DNA of 29,399 nt, taken from a virus. Location of the stretch: positions 23,795 to 53,193 of the IMG/VR virus record IMGVR_UViG_3300001352_000015; one strand, written 5' to 3'. Below the pieces are notes generated by a model. It was not told where the DNA came from. It was given only the letters and a program-made list of their open reading frames with translations, and did not search any database. Shown piece after piece: positions 1 to 10,700 of the stretch (within the stretch, counting starts at the first letter, position 1; every line of letters starts with the position of its first letter). A program made the translations under genes and the position numbers.

Positions 1-1332
1 ATAAGAAACTTCTTTAAAATAGATAAAGACTTTGTGATAGGTTTCGTTTTTAGGAACCAATTAAGAAAGAGCGTCCCAAATCTACTTGAAGGATTCAAGA
101 TTTTTTGTAACCAAAATCCAAACTCATCAGCTAAATTACTATTACACACTAGCTGGTCAGAGGGCTGGGATATCCCGAGGCTAATCAAGGAGAAGAAAAT
201 AGATCCATCCAGAGTATTAACTACTTATATATGCTCTAATTGCAAAAACTTCGAGATAAAAAGTTTCTCGAAAGAGGAAGAAGATTGCCCTTTTTGCGGT
301 TCAAAGAAAAGCCAAAACACAACAAATGCTAAACTAGGAGTTAGTGAAATTCAGTTAAATCAGATATATAACTGCATGGACGTCTATTGCCACCCATTTA
401 CAAGCGGGGGTCAAGAGATACCTATACAAGAAGCGAAGCTAACAGAGTTGATAACTCTAGTAACAAATTATAGCTGCGGAGAAGATTGCTGCACCAAAGA
501 CTCGGCAGGCCTACCGCTTAGCTGGACTGAATATAGAGAACCGGGCACCCAGTTTATCAAAGCTAGCACCAGTCCTGACAGTATAGCCAGTCAATTAAGA
601 AAAGTATTCAGAATGAGTAACAGTAAAAGAGAAGAGCTTGGCAGGAAAGCTAGAGATTTTACAATAAAAAATTACGGAATAGAATCTATAGGAAAAAAAC
701 TGGAGCTACTTCTAGATAATATGGATGCTCCAGATTGGGATTTTGATTTTAAATCAAAACCTAAAAACCCTGAATATAACCCTCCAGAGATAGAGGATCA
801 ATCTGATTGGTTAAAAGATATTTATAGAAATATCCTAGATATGGAAATTAAAGAATCTGATGATGGGCACAAGCATTGGTCAAAAAAATTATCCGAAGGC
901 GCCACCAGGGATGAAATATTAAAATACTTTAAGCAAGTAGCAGCAAAAGATAATGAAAAAAATAAAAACATAAATTTCTCTGAGCTTTTAAGTGAGGACG
1001 ATAAAGGGAAAAGGCTTTTAATATCGATGCCCGAAAGTATAGGAGATGTATATCTATGCACTTCTTTACTAAAAAACATAAAAGAGACTTACCCAGATTT
1101 AAATATTTACTTTGCAACGAAAAAAGAGTATTTTGAAGTACTAGAAGGAAATCCTTATATACATAAGGTTATACCCTACGATAAGAATTTAGATAACCTT
1201 ACAGTAATGGAAGGGCACGGAGATCACGAAGGTTTCTTTGAAATAGCTTTTTTACCTTTCATAGGAACTCAAAGAATGTTAAATTACATGCACAACGGAA
1301 AAGATAAAATACAATTCGACATATGCACTTAA
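1..1332 (+). CDS. Glycosyltransferase, GT4 C-terminal domain with zinc ribbon plus N-terminal half of a GT9 domain (5' partial)
   Basis: The reading frame is open from base 1, so the gene starts outside the window; the GTG at 34 lies inside a GT4-like stretch (VIGFVFRNQLRKSVPNLLEG) and is probably not the start. The first part resembles the nucleotide-sugar-binding half of GT-B family GT4 enzymes. The usual E-x7-E motif appears as GGQEIPIQEA: the second Glu is kept and the first is Gly. A CxxC-x14-CxxC zinc ribbon is inserted at about 232-297. From about 1008 the protein changes to a GT9 (ADP-heptose:LPS heptosyltransferase-like) N-terminal Rossmann domain, with SIGDVYLCTSLLKNIK and the GNPYIHKV strand. 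It stops just before the GT9 interdomain helix, which the next gene encodes in another frame. Inferred role: glycosylation of host surface polysaccharide or of the virion. Family is fairly certain; substrate unknown. Confidence 0.8.
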   Translation: MRNFFKIDKDFVIGFVFRNQLRKSVPNLLEGFKIFCNQNPNSSAKLLLHTSWSEGWDIPRLIKEKKIDPSRVLTTYICSNCKNFEIKSFSKEEEDCPFCGSKKSQNTTNAKLGVSEIQLNQIYNCMDVYCHPFTSGGQEIPIQEAKLTELITLVTNYSCGEDCCTKDSAGLPLSWTEYREPGTQFIKASTSPDSIASQLRKVFRMSNSKREELGRKARDFTIKNYGIESIGKKLELLLDNMDAPDWDFDFKSKPKNPEYNPPEIEDQSDWLKDIYRNILDMEIKESDDGHKHWSKKLSEGATRDEILKYFKQVAAKDNEKNKNINFSELLSEDDKGKRLLISMPESIGDVYLCTSLLKNIKETYPDLNIYFATKKEYFEVLEGNPYIHKVIPYDKNLDNLTVMEGHGDHEGFFEIAFLPFIGTQRMLNYMHNGKDKIQFDICT

Positions 1333-2483
1333 TAGAACAATATGCGCTTTCCTGCGGAGTTAAGATAGATACTCCTCACATAGAACCTCTTTTTTTTCCG
1401 GTTCCGCACGATAAATATATAACGCTGCATGCGAGCAGCGGAATGGAATCAAAAAACTACGACTACTTTGAAGATGTAATTTTAATGATTGAACCCTACC
1501 TAAGAAAAATGGGAATAAAAATTATACAAATAGGAGGAAAAGACGACAAAGGCATACCTGGATGCACGAATTTCCACGGAAAGACCTCAATAAGGCAAAC
1601 AGCCTATTTAATAAAAAACTCCTTACTCCACTTCGGAAACGACTCATTCAGCACACATATAGCGTCAGGATACAACAAAAAAATAGTGTGCCTATATAGT
1701 ATATTATATAAAGAATGTTGCGGCCCTTATTGGGGCGACAAAAATAATCAAATATTAATAGAGTCAGATAGAAAAGGGCTAAAGCCCTCCTTCTCAAGTA
1801 AAGAGCTGCCAAAAACAGTTAACCTAATCAAGCCAGAAGAGATAGCTTTGGGCGTATTAAATTTATTAAAAATAAAGAATGATCTAGATAAAATAGAAAC
1901 AATACATACTGGAGTGGAGTACCACAAAAGCTCTATATCTGTTGTGCCAAACCACATCATGCCGTCCTCTTTCGCAGAGGGTCAAGCAGTAAACATATGG
2001 GGTAACGAATGCTTTGATGAAGAAAATATAGTCAAATGGGCATACGATAGAAAATGCAATATTTTCCTAGATAAACCCATGCAAATAAAATACCTCAATA
2101 TAATAAAGGATAACATAAACTATATAAATTACTATGTATCAGAAGAAGATAATGAAAACTATTTTAGATTATTAGAAAGATCAAATATAAAATTTAATTT
2201 AATAAGCAAAGATAAAAAAAATATAAACAATATAAGAGTTAAGTTTTTTGATTGGAATATTTTACTACAACAACCAAAAACAAAAAAAGATCTTGACAAA
2301 TCAGAAAAACTATGCGATAATTCTCGTTATAAATGTTCAATGAAAATAGTATCAGGAGGCCAAATATACAACAGTAAGGCTGCGTGGAAGTACGACAAGC
2401 CAGGAAATCATAATGAAATTATTGATTGTGAAGAATTCTGGGAAGACTTGAACATAATAAAAATTTACAACGAAAGCAAATAA
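1323..2483 (+). CDS. GT9 (heptosyltransferase-like) C-terminal half with an unrecognised C-terminal domain
   Basis: The 386-residue product opens at the point where GT9 proteins cross from the N- to the C-terminal Rossmann domain (MHLIEQYALSCGV). It has the GT9 C-domain signatures: a Gly-Gly-x-Asp strand and HGKTS at residues 70-90, then FGNDSFSTHIA with D107 and H112 in the donor-binding loop. Residues from about 205 to 386 form a second domain I do not recognise; it is Lys/Asn-rich and contains VPNHIMPSSFAEGQAV and a late SGGQIYNSKAAW. The ATG overlaps the upstream gene by 10 bp and has no Shine-Dalgarno sequence in the preceding 20 bases, so translation probably depends on coupling or on a frameshift joining both genes. 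It is joined to the next gene by TAATG. The two proteins may assemble into one bipartite transferase, or the split may be an error or a decayed fusion. Confidence 0.75.
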   Translation: MHLIEQYALSCGVKIDTPHIEPLFFPVPHDKYITLHASSGMESKNYDYFEDVILMIEPYLRKMGIKIIQIGGKDDKGIPGCTNFHGKTSIRQTAYLIKNSLLHFGNDSFSTHIASGYNKKIVCLYSILYKECCGPYWGDKNNQILIESDRKGLKPSFSSKELPKTVNLIKPEEIALGVLNLLKIKNDLDKIETIHTGVEYHKSSISVVPNHIMPSSFAEGQAVNIWGNECFDEENIVKWAYDRKCNIFLDKPMQIKYLNIIKDNINYINYYVSEEDNENYFRLLERSNIKFNLISKDKKNINNIRVKFFDWNILLQQPKTKKDLDKSEKLCDNSRYKCSMKIVSGGQIYNSKAAWKYDKPGNHNEIIDCEEFWEDLNIIKIYNESK

Positions 2484-3310
2484 TGACAAAATCAAAATCA
2501 GCCACAGACAACTCAGTAACTCTCGAATCAACCGCAGAAATAAAAGAAGAACCCAAGAACTATATAAAAAACTATAAAGATGGGCCAGGAAAATTCTGCA
2601 GAAATCAATTTGGCTTATTAGATAACGTTGATTATGAATTCGCAGAAGATGGATCAGTAAACTGGAGATCAATGATAAAAGATGAGCATTTATTTCCGAA
2701 CAAATCATGGTTTGATTTAAGAAAAAAAGATATGCCAAGGAGCGTAGTTGGACTGGGAGATCACCAACTATTAATAAAACTAAGCGGAATAAAAGAACTT
2801 GCAAAGCTTAGAGGTTTTCTGGATGTTTCTTATGACATAGTTAAATGTGAACAAGATCACGTAGCAGCAGTTTGCAAAATAAAATTTTTACCAAACTATG
2901 AAACAGGAAACAAAGCTGTTGAGTTTCAAGATATGGCGAACGCTACTCTAAATAACACCAGTAGCTTTGCCACAAAATTCCTTGAAACAATAGCTTGCAA
3001 TAGAGCGTTTGTTAGATGCGTGAGAAATTTTTTAAACGTGCATATCGTAGGAGACGATGAAATAGATAAATCGAATAACAAGTCATTCTCTGGACAATCA
3101 AATTCATCCCCATCACTTACTCCCCACTCAATGATAGAAAACCTCGCCAAAGAAAAATTAAACTGCTCAAGCTTTGAAGAATTTAAAGTTTATCTCAGAG
3201 ATTGGTGGAAAGATGGAAAATACAAAAACGATTCAGTGAAAGAATGGAATGACTTTTCAGATATACCTGCGACGCAAGCTAGAGTGTTAATGAAAGTTAT
3301 GAACGACTAG
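2483..3310 (+). CDS. Putative Rad52/Sak-type single-strand annealing protein
   Basis: The 275-residue protein has a polar N-terminus and a central region (about residues 90-195) shaped like phage annealing proteins of the Rad52/Sak group: a strand-rich stretch with KLSGIKELAKLRGFLDVSY, a second stretch with AAVCKIKFLPNYETGNK, and a helix ETIACNRAFVRCVRNFLNV. That last motif matches the 'E-T-x-A-x-x-R-A-x-x-R-x-x-R' helix seen in such proteins. A Ser/Asn linker (about 200-215) leads to a small C-terminal helical domain. Expected role: annealing single strands during phage recombination or replication. The start is the ATG in a TAATG overlap with the upstream glycosyltransferase gene, with GAAAG about 5 bases before it. 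The 3' end overlaps the convergent fibre gene by 14 bp. The match rests on motif appearance; another recombination or replication accessory protein is possible. Confidence 0.5.
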   Translation: MTKSKSATDNSVTLESTAEIKEEPKNYIKNYKDGPGKFCRNQFGLLDNVDYEFAEDGSVNWRSMIKDEHLFPNKSWFDLRKKDMPRSVVGLGDHQLLIKLSGIKELAKLRGFLDVSYDIVKCEQDHVAAVCKIKFLPNYETGNKAVEFQDMANATLNNTSSFATKFLETIACNRAFVRCVRNFLNVHIVGDDEIDKSNNKSFSGQSNSSPSLTPHSMIENLAKEKLNCSSFEEFKVYLRDWWKDGKYKNDSVKEWNDFSDIPATQARVLMKVMND

Positions 3311-3338
3311 ACCGCCGCTCCAGACTTTCAAGCTTTTT
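3291..3338 (+). terminator. Weak possible terminator at the convergent gene ends
   Basis: TGAAAGT (3291-3297) is complementary to ACTTTCA (3324-3330) across a 26-base loop and is followed by AGC and a run of seven T. The position, at the end of the rightward block, is right for a terminator. The stem is only 7 bp and AT-rich and the loop is long, so this may be chance. It lies inside coding sequence of both convergent genes. Confidence 0.2.
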
Positions 3339-4211
3339 TTCTAAAAATTCTATTTTCTTTTGTTGTTCCTGTATGGCTCCAACAATTAAAGAATTTATCT
3401 TATCATATTTAATTGCCTTGTATCCATCACTTCTGGTGACTACCAACTCTGGAGCAACCTCTTCTACCTGTTGAGCAATCAACCCGAGATCGTGACCTCT
3501 GTATGCATGCTGGCTAGAATTCCAGTCAAATTCTATAGCATCAAGAGATAAAACTTTATCGAGAGGGTTTTTTATCAAAGAAATATTATCTTTTAAATTC
3601 CTGTCAGAGGAAGAAAAAGAAATTACATCTCCTTGAACATTCAAATTAGAAAGCTTTTGGGTTTGGGAAGGATCGGTGGTTATAAAAAGATCAGAACTTG
3701 TATCGCTATCTTCCTCTATAAAGCCATTATGTATTCTTACTGCCCACCTTTGAGTCATGTCTTCCAGGTCCATTTGAGCGTCAAAATCTACATAACCAAA
3801 GTCATTTCCGCTGGTATAGTAACCGCCTTTCTTAGTGAGCCATGAATCATTAGGAAAGAAACCTGAAGGTTGAATATGCCTATTGCTACTTCCGCCAATT
3901 CTAACCTCCTCACCAAACATAGCATCATGAGCAACAGATAATCCTCTTTTTGCGAATATTGGCCCCCATGAATAAGTTCCGTTAAAGCAACCTATATTAA
4001 AAGTATTATCCTCAAGCTGAAGAGAGCCTGCGCCCATATAATCACCTATTGCATGGCAATTATATTTACCGCTAATAAAACTAGAAGAGCCTTGAAGAAT
4101 TGAGCATCTCGAGCTGTTTATTATTTGATTATCTACTCCAGCGCCAATGAAATTATTATCATTATAATAATCACTGAAACCTTGCGTTGATGTTGGGGAA
4201 GAAGTTGTCAT
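3297..4211 (-). CDS. Tail fibre/tip protein with C-terminal S74 intramolecular chaperone (auto-cleaving)
   Basis: The 304-residue protein is the last gene of the leftward tail operon. Residues about 17-78 are short repeats of the type NFIGAGxxNxI..S..S.I.GS, like the YadA/Hia left-handed beta-roll; the same repeat type occurs near the end of the upstream giant fibre gene. The middle (about 80-200) is probably a beta-rich receptor-binding or stalk part. Residues from about 200 onward are a peptidase S74 intramolecular chaperone: SDRNLKDNI with S202 and K207 as the Ser-Lys dyad, then GLIAQQVEEVAPELV, and a C-terminal coiled coil. By family knowledge, trimers fold with this domain and then cut before D203, releasing about 100 residues. 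The ATG lies 19 bp after the upstream stop, with GAAAG about 10 bases before it. Confidence 0.88.
   Translation of the reverse strand: MTTSSPTSTQGFSDYYNDNNFIGAGVDNQIINSSRCSILQGSSSFISGKYNCHAIGDYMGAGSLQLEDNTFNIGCFNGTYSWGPIFAKRGLSVAHDAMFGEEVRIGGSSNRHIQPSGFFPNDSWLTKKGGYYTSGNDFGYVDFDAQMDLEDMTQRWAVRIHNGFIEEDSDTSSDLFITTDPSQTQKLSNLNVQGDVISFSSSDRNLKDNISLIKNPLDKVLSLDAIEFDWNSSQHAYRGHDLGLIAQQVEEVAPELVVTRSDGYKAIKYDKINSLIVGAIQEQQKKIEFLEKKLESLERRSSRS
3980..4160 (-). repeat. YadA-head-like beta-roll repeats in the small fibre
   Basis: Several imperfect units of about 14 residues (GAGxxNxI / ILQGSSSFI / GKYNCHAIG / NTFNIG) encoded near the start of the small fibre gene. They resemble the units at 4840-5145 in the neighbouring giant fibre gene. 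Confidence 0.55.
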
Positions 4212-4230
4212 TTTTTAATTTCTTTCATTA

Positions 4231-4705
4231 TTAGGGCACACTAATCGGTGAGTGCCATTGTTGAGTGCCAAAATGATACAACTTAATTTCAGAATTATCC
4301 TTTTTTAAAAAATACCATCCAGTATTGGCGCTCACTTGAGACGATCTGTAAAGCATAATACCTAGACCCAAAGAAAGCCCAGACTGCGCCAGAGAAAAAC
4401 CTTCATCTTTGTACCAGAAATAAAAATCCTGAAAGTCTGGGTCAAAACCTGCCATAAAGACGTAAAACGAATCTTTATTAGGATAAGCTTTTCCATATAA
4501 ACTATTATAAATTCTATATTCAGCGTCATTATAGATTTCACTACTTTGATCCGGAAAGAGGCACCACTTTAAATCGGTATGATAAACCCAGGCGCTTTGA
4601 TTTATTCCTCGGTTATTTCCTATATAAAATACATTACTTAACGTATTCACACCCCAATCTTTTTTGTATGATGGCCACCAAGAGTTTTCAACCCAACCTG
4701 CCCGA
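4231..4705 (-). repeat. Aromatic-rich module, copy 1 (C-terminus of giant fibre)
   Basis: The block pattern is AGWVENSWW, AWVYHTDLKW, FYFWYKDEGF, IMLYRSS, TGWYFLKK and LYHFGTQQW, ending the protein. It follows the same order of blocks as the copies at 13240-13545, 20790-21225 and 23265-23705, but is the most divergent. Function unknown; exposed aromatic residues would suit glycan binding (inference). Confidence 0.55.
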
Positions 4706-7700
4706 TCATCTACGAAATTAGCGCTTTTATTATACGCCAAACCTCCACCCCCATAGCCAGAAAAAGTTCCAAGAAAACCTGGAGAAAGCCAACCTTGTTG
4801 ACCATCAAAAGCTACAAGCTCGTCTCCAACATTTCCTGTTTGCTGAATAAGGTTTTCGCTTCCATTTACTATAGTTTGCGAAGTTCCTCCGTCAATAATA
4901 TTATGTATTCCTGCCCCAATAAGATTAGCTCCTTGATGCAGCTCTCCAGTATTTGGCATTTCGTTATTGTATCCAGCAACAATAGCAGAGAAATTGTCGC
5001 CCATATTATTATCAAAACCTCCACCTATAAAAGAAAACCTTCCACTTATATCATTTTCTCCCCCACCAACAATCGAGGAACCCAAACCTGATATCGAATT
5101 ATTATATCCACCACCAATAAATATTGCGTCCTCTCCATCTATAGAATTTTTGTTTAAATTATTATTATCCCTACTATTAATAATCAATGATCCTTTAATT
5201 TCTACTCTATCTGAATCACCATCAAACCTAATAAAAGAACTTTCTCCCCCAACATCAAATTGAGGATTCGGGGGATTTCCGGTATTACCCAAGAAAAACC
5301 CAGTCACTCCATTTCCAAATTCTTTTCCAACAGTCTTTATTAATCCGCCATGCCCAACATATTCATTTCCACCATTTATATCACCTTGACCCATTGTAAG
5401 GGTGTGAGTTATCACAGCATCTTTCGATAATAATAAATCAGTCGCAACACTCTCAAACTCAGCGCCGAAACTCTCCCATTTTCCTGCAAGCTTATCGCTT
5501 GTAAAATTAACGCTAGTATGATCTTCTTGCGCTATCCAATATTTAAAAGAAGACAGATTCCCATCGTCATAAAAAACAACATCTCCTCTATCAGATGTTT
5601 CTGTTGCTCCTATATATATTTTATCAGACTCCCAGAGTCCCCTAAAAACAACTCCAACTCCTCGATTACCTATTTCTCCTTCGCCAGCGATAGACTTTGA
5701 AAAGGTTTGAACTTTATTTATTGGTCCAAATTCAATACCCTCATCATTTCTTCCTGTAATCGTAAAATCTATAAAAGCAGAATTACCAGTCATATTACTG
5801 ACTGAGGAAGTCCTGCAACCATTTGAATCTAGCTCTAAATTACCCGCATCTATTCCGCCCTCAGTTTTTGCTACATTATATTTTGAAGCGTCGTTGCCTA
5901 CATCAGCGATAGAAAAATTCAACTCGGTAGCACCTTGAAACACTTGAATACTTGTCTGGCCGCCGCCATAGTCTGAAACATTTCCATCGCTATCAGCAGT
6001 AAAAGAATGAGCTTCGTTACTTAATATTGCTGTTATAACGTCAGATCCGTCTTGAATACCATAAATTGTCACCTCATCTTCAGCCAGGATAGTCCCGCTT
6101 GTCCCGTTTTCGCTTATCTTTACCTTTATTTTTATTGGATCAAATATACCGTTAGGTGGGCTAAATGTACGGGTTGACCCAGTACCACCTAAACTGTAAC
6201 TGTTATCCACCTCCCAAATATAAGCTACAGTACCAACCGTATTATGAGCTTCTGCAGTTAATGTAATACTTCCAGGATTTGGAGTTTTCCCTGCTGTATT
6301 ATATTTCACAGCTTGCTTGCTTGCAAGCAAATCTACTTTTCTTGCTATTGTTCCATCAAAAGTTAGAGTTACATTTTGTCTAATTGAAAAAGTTTCTGCT
6401 AAGCCTTCGTGATTTACAACCTTAATAGAATACTCGAGATATACATTTGTAATTGTCAAGTCGGTCCAACCATTGATAGTTGTTGATGGTGGTGCCGATG
6501 TTGGACCTGTTTTAGTTACCGAGGTAATTACAGTGTCATTTGACGCATCTTTTACTGATACATCAGTTATATAAAAATTTTCCTTGGTGTTTCCGCTTGT
6601 TCCACCATAAGTTAATTCTTTTATTCCTTCAAAAACTTTTATTTCATTGGTTGTGGAACTAAAGTCAGGAGTATCTACATCGCCCGAACTTGAATTAGCT
6701 ACAGGCACGTTTGCAAATTCTTGGCTTTGAACAAATGTTATAGCATTAGCGCCTTCTTTTATACCAAAAATTGTTATTTGGTCCCTAGCTTTTTCTTCAA
6801 ATTTAGTCCCATCTAAAGAATCAAAAGCTTTACACAGTATTGTTACAGGAATATGATCGCTATCATAAGATCCGGGGATATCATCGTGTGTATAGGTATT
6901 ACCTACTCCTGACTGAATTATATTAGAGTTAGAGAAATCGCCTGAATAAAATTCAAACTCAGGATTTGCATCAAAGAAATTTTCTGTATTAGCAGTTATT
7001 GTCACTGAATTTGGACCAATGAGACTTCCCTGAGAATTATACTCTATGGTTTGATCGGGAGCAGTAAGCTCTAGTTGTCTACCTTTTGCTCCTTCCTTTG
7101 TTTTCGAAAATGTATATACTTTAGAGAATACTTCTTGTTCAGTAGTGCCATAATATTGATTATCATAAATGTTTATGGTAATCGTTCCTTCGTCAACGTT
7201 TTTAGGTAAATCAGTTATTTCTATGATTGGATCGTCAACAGTGTCATCTACAATTCTAGCGCTTACAGTAGCAGGGCTTACGTCAAGATTGCTATCAATT
7301 CTATATGTGCCTACATTAGTATTTAATCCATCTTTATCATGAGTGTACTCAGTGTTTCCTCTAAAAAATTTAACTTTAGTTTGCCCAAGCACATAGTCTT
7401 GACTACTAGTGACGGAGCCATTTTCTTGAGCGGGATATGTATGATTTTCATTTGTTAGAAAAACAGTATACGAATCTTTACCTGGCAATGTGCCAAAGAC
7501 ACTAACAAAGTCTGAAGCAAGTTCTCCATCTTCATCAGATATTGTCAGCTTTGCAACAAAAGGAGTGTTATTGTAATATTGTAAAGCATTATCTGCAAAA
7601 TTAGCGAGTTCGAAGCTATCGGTATTTGTGGTATTAGTATCCTTTGTTTCTTTATGTATTTCTTTTAATGAAGACGGCTCAAGGTTCACTCCTGTTTCAA

Positions 7701-10700
7701 AAAGAAACTCAATATTACCATGCGTATTATAAGCTGTAGCTTCTAAATTAAGATTTAAATTTGTATCGTTAAACTTACCATCATAATCATAAGAATATAC
7801 TTGTTGTTGAGCTTTTAATTCTGCGTATACAGCAGCCGCTCCATCGGCTACAAAATTAATTGGAATTGATCTTTCAGTTGAGGTATTTAATCCTGATGCA
7901 GAAACAATAATTGTTGTAAGTTGCGGATCAACGGTATTAATCATTTGATTAAATCCACCATTTATTCCATCTACATTAAATTCCGCAGTAGCAACCTTAG
8001 GTTCTCCGCCTACAAAGTCACCATTGGTTGGATCATATTTAAATCCGCTTATATCGTATTTACCAGCAGAATCTGCGTCGCTATACTTAATAAATTCATA
8101 TCCATTATTAGGATTACTGACTCTAAATCTAACTTGATTGCCTTGAACAAAACTATTTTGAAAAGACGCCCTAATTTCACAGGTTTGAGGTCCATCACTA
8201 ACATATGTTCCATCAGACAATTCACTATAAAAGAAAGAATCAGGTGAAGCATCTAAATCTATAAATGTATATTCTTTACCATCAACTTGCTTAAGCTTTC
8301 CTTCTAATACAAGTTCGCCATCATCAAAGTGCAATCTTCCGTCGTCCGCCGCAAAAACGAAGCTTCCGTCTCCACTAACAACAAAACCTTTTCCAGTATC
8401 AGCAAGACCATCGAAGCCAGCGCTCCTAATTTGACCGCTACCCCCACCAAGACCCACCTGAATATCTTGACCTTTTATTTCTGCACTTCTAATTTTGTCT
8501 GCAGTTAAGTTATGAATTTTTGCATTTGTAATAGCGGCATTTTCTATGTGAGCACTACCAATCAATGCGTTAGCAAATGCGTGCCACATTGGAGAGGCTA
8601 CGCCGTTTACATTTCTTGCTATTATAAAATCGCTATCATCTACTACTGCCGGAAGCTCATTGTCGGTACCCTGCCCCTGTCCAGCGGGATGATAATCTAC
8701 AGAATCGTAATCTCCAGTAAAGACTACATTCCTGAGGGGATTATTTTTAGAGTCGTCAAGAGTTCCTCCTCCAGCTTGACCCAGCTTTAATTCTTCCTTC
8801 TTTTGGTCTTCAGTTAACTCTAAAGAACTTCCCGTAAAATAAAGAAATTTATCGTCTGTGCTACCTGCAGAAATATAATAGCCAGTTCCGTTATTATACA
8901 AATAATGACTTTCCCAAGATATAGACGAACTATTGGGGTCTTGATTTTTAAAAGGGTTATTAGGAACCAAAGCTACCGTATTAGGAAATGTTTTTGTTAT
9001 ATTTTGCTCAAAGTCAGCAATATCTGTAGTTTTTGCTTGTCCTAAAATTAACTTCAAACCCTCTACATTATCAGTATTAGCAAGATCGGATGCACCAGTA
9101 AAAGGCCCTTTATTTCCAGCGTGATCAACAGGTCTTACCCAAAAGTAACTAGTATCATTTACTTGTCCTCTATGAGTTATTTGTATAGACGGAGAAGATG
9201 CATCTATATCCAATACATTTGTAGCATTTACAATACCACTCGCAAAATCTTCATATTCAGTTGGAATATTATCTCCAAAGGTATATTGTATTCCATCAAT
9301 TCTTCTGTATCCTGTAGCATTTTGCTCTTCTGTTAAAAAAGATCCATCAGAAAATTGTAAAAAATTATTAGGTTGCCCTGCTGATTGCCACACCTCATAG
9401 TAACTAATATCATTTGGAGCAGCATCAACCAAAAGATTATTTTGAATTTGAGCATTAGGCATATTCCAATTCAAGAAATAATTTTCAAAAGCAGTTTCGC
9501 CTTCTAAGTTCTTTACAGGTCCAGGAATTTCGTCTGTAGTAATTTTTATAGCGGGACCAGTAGGAGCATCTGGATTTTTTGAATGAAAGTTTTTAGGTAA
9601 AACCCAAACTTTTTCTATTGGATCTTTATCATCAACCGCAGTATACAATACTCCACTACCAAAATCATCGAAAGGTAATAATTTATAATAGTATCCAGTT
9701 ATTTCCTCGCCCACTTCTGCGGTATCATCTACTATTTGAGTAATATTATCTCCAAAAGTTGCATCTCCTTCTCCCAGTACGGACTTAACAAAAGTAGAGT
9801 TTGTCTGATTAATTTCAGTAAATGGCAAACCATCGGAACCTGTTATCTCAAAATCAGGTTGATCAGATCTATATAAATTCAATAAAGTAGTTTTTTCTTG
9901 CCTACCTCGAATATAATTAAAATTAAATTTTACTTTTGTTACTTCGCTTTGAGAATCTACAGAAAAACCATTACTTGATATTGTTGGAGCTGGATTATCG
10001 CCAATAATTCTATCCGAAACAACAACAGTCCCGTTGGAATCTACAATCCCGACCTCAAGCCCAACACTTCTTTTTCCGCCTTCCGGAATACCAACATGCT
10101 TAAATACGACGTCGTCGAAACGATCATCTAACTCCCAAAAAGGAGTCCATTCTTCAGCAGAATAATCTTGATTTAAGCTAACTAACGGAGTTGTAGGAGC
10201 TAAGGTCGGATTAGAGACATTTCTCTTAAATACAAACCCTTCAGAATAAATATTATCCGTTAAAGGTTGACTGGAAAAACTGTCCGCAAAAAGAGAAAAG
10301 CTAGAAGAACTACCTGGAGTTTGTATGGACCATTCTGCAGATCCCTCACTCGGAGGAGTGTTGGATAAACCCACATCGATATTAGCTTTAAATAAAAACA
10401 GGTTCGTTTTTTCATAAACATGTCGCTTTTTCCAGTACTCAAAATTGGAGTCCGGAAAACTTAATATATTATTAGGCTCTATATCTCTTAAGCATTCAAA
10501 TACAGAACCCTCAAAAAGAACCATTTCGCCAACAAAATACCTATCAGATGGAGTAAAAATGTTAAAGCCTACGGGAAATAAAACGACATCCCCCGCCTTA
10601 TAGACAGAGGTTTCATTAAAAAGCCCTAGTGAAGAGCTCAACCCTGGGCCAAAATCTTGAACCACCTCAAATAACTTATCGTTATAAGAGACTATATCCG

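Noticed and set aside
34-36. GTG at 34 as start of the first gene
   Set aside because: The frame is open to base 1 and the residues before the GTG continue a GT4-like strand; the gene is cut by the window edge.
6317-6330. Perfect 14-bp palindrome TTGCTTGCAAGCAA
   Set aside because: It lies inside the giant fibre reading frame, coding ordinary residues at a repeat boundary, with no gene start nearby; probably chance.
4231-10200. Possible composition change within the giant fibre gene near 10200
   Set aside because: By eye the part after 10200 has more C- and G-rich lines, but others are as AT-rich as the rest; without a computed GC and codon-use profile this does not support a transfer junction.
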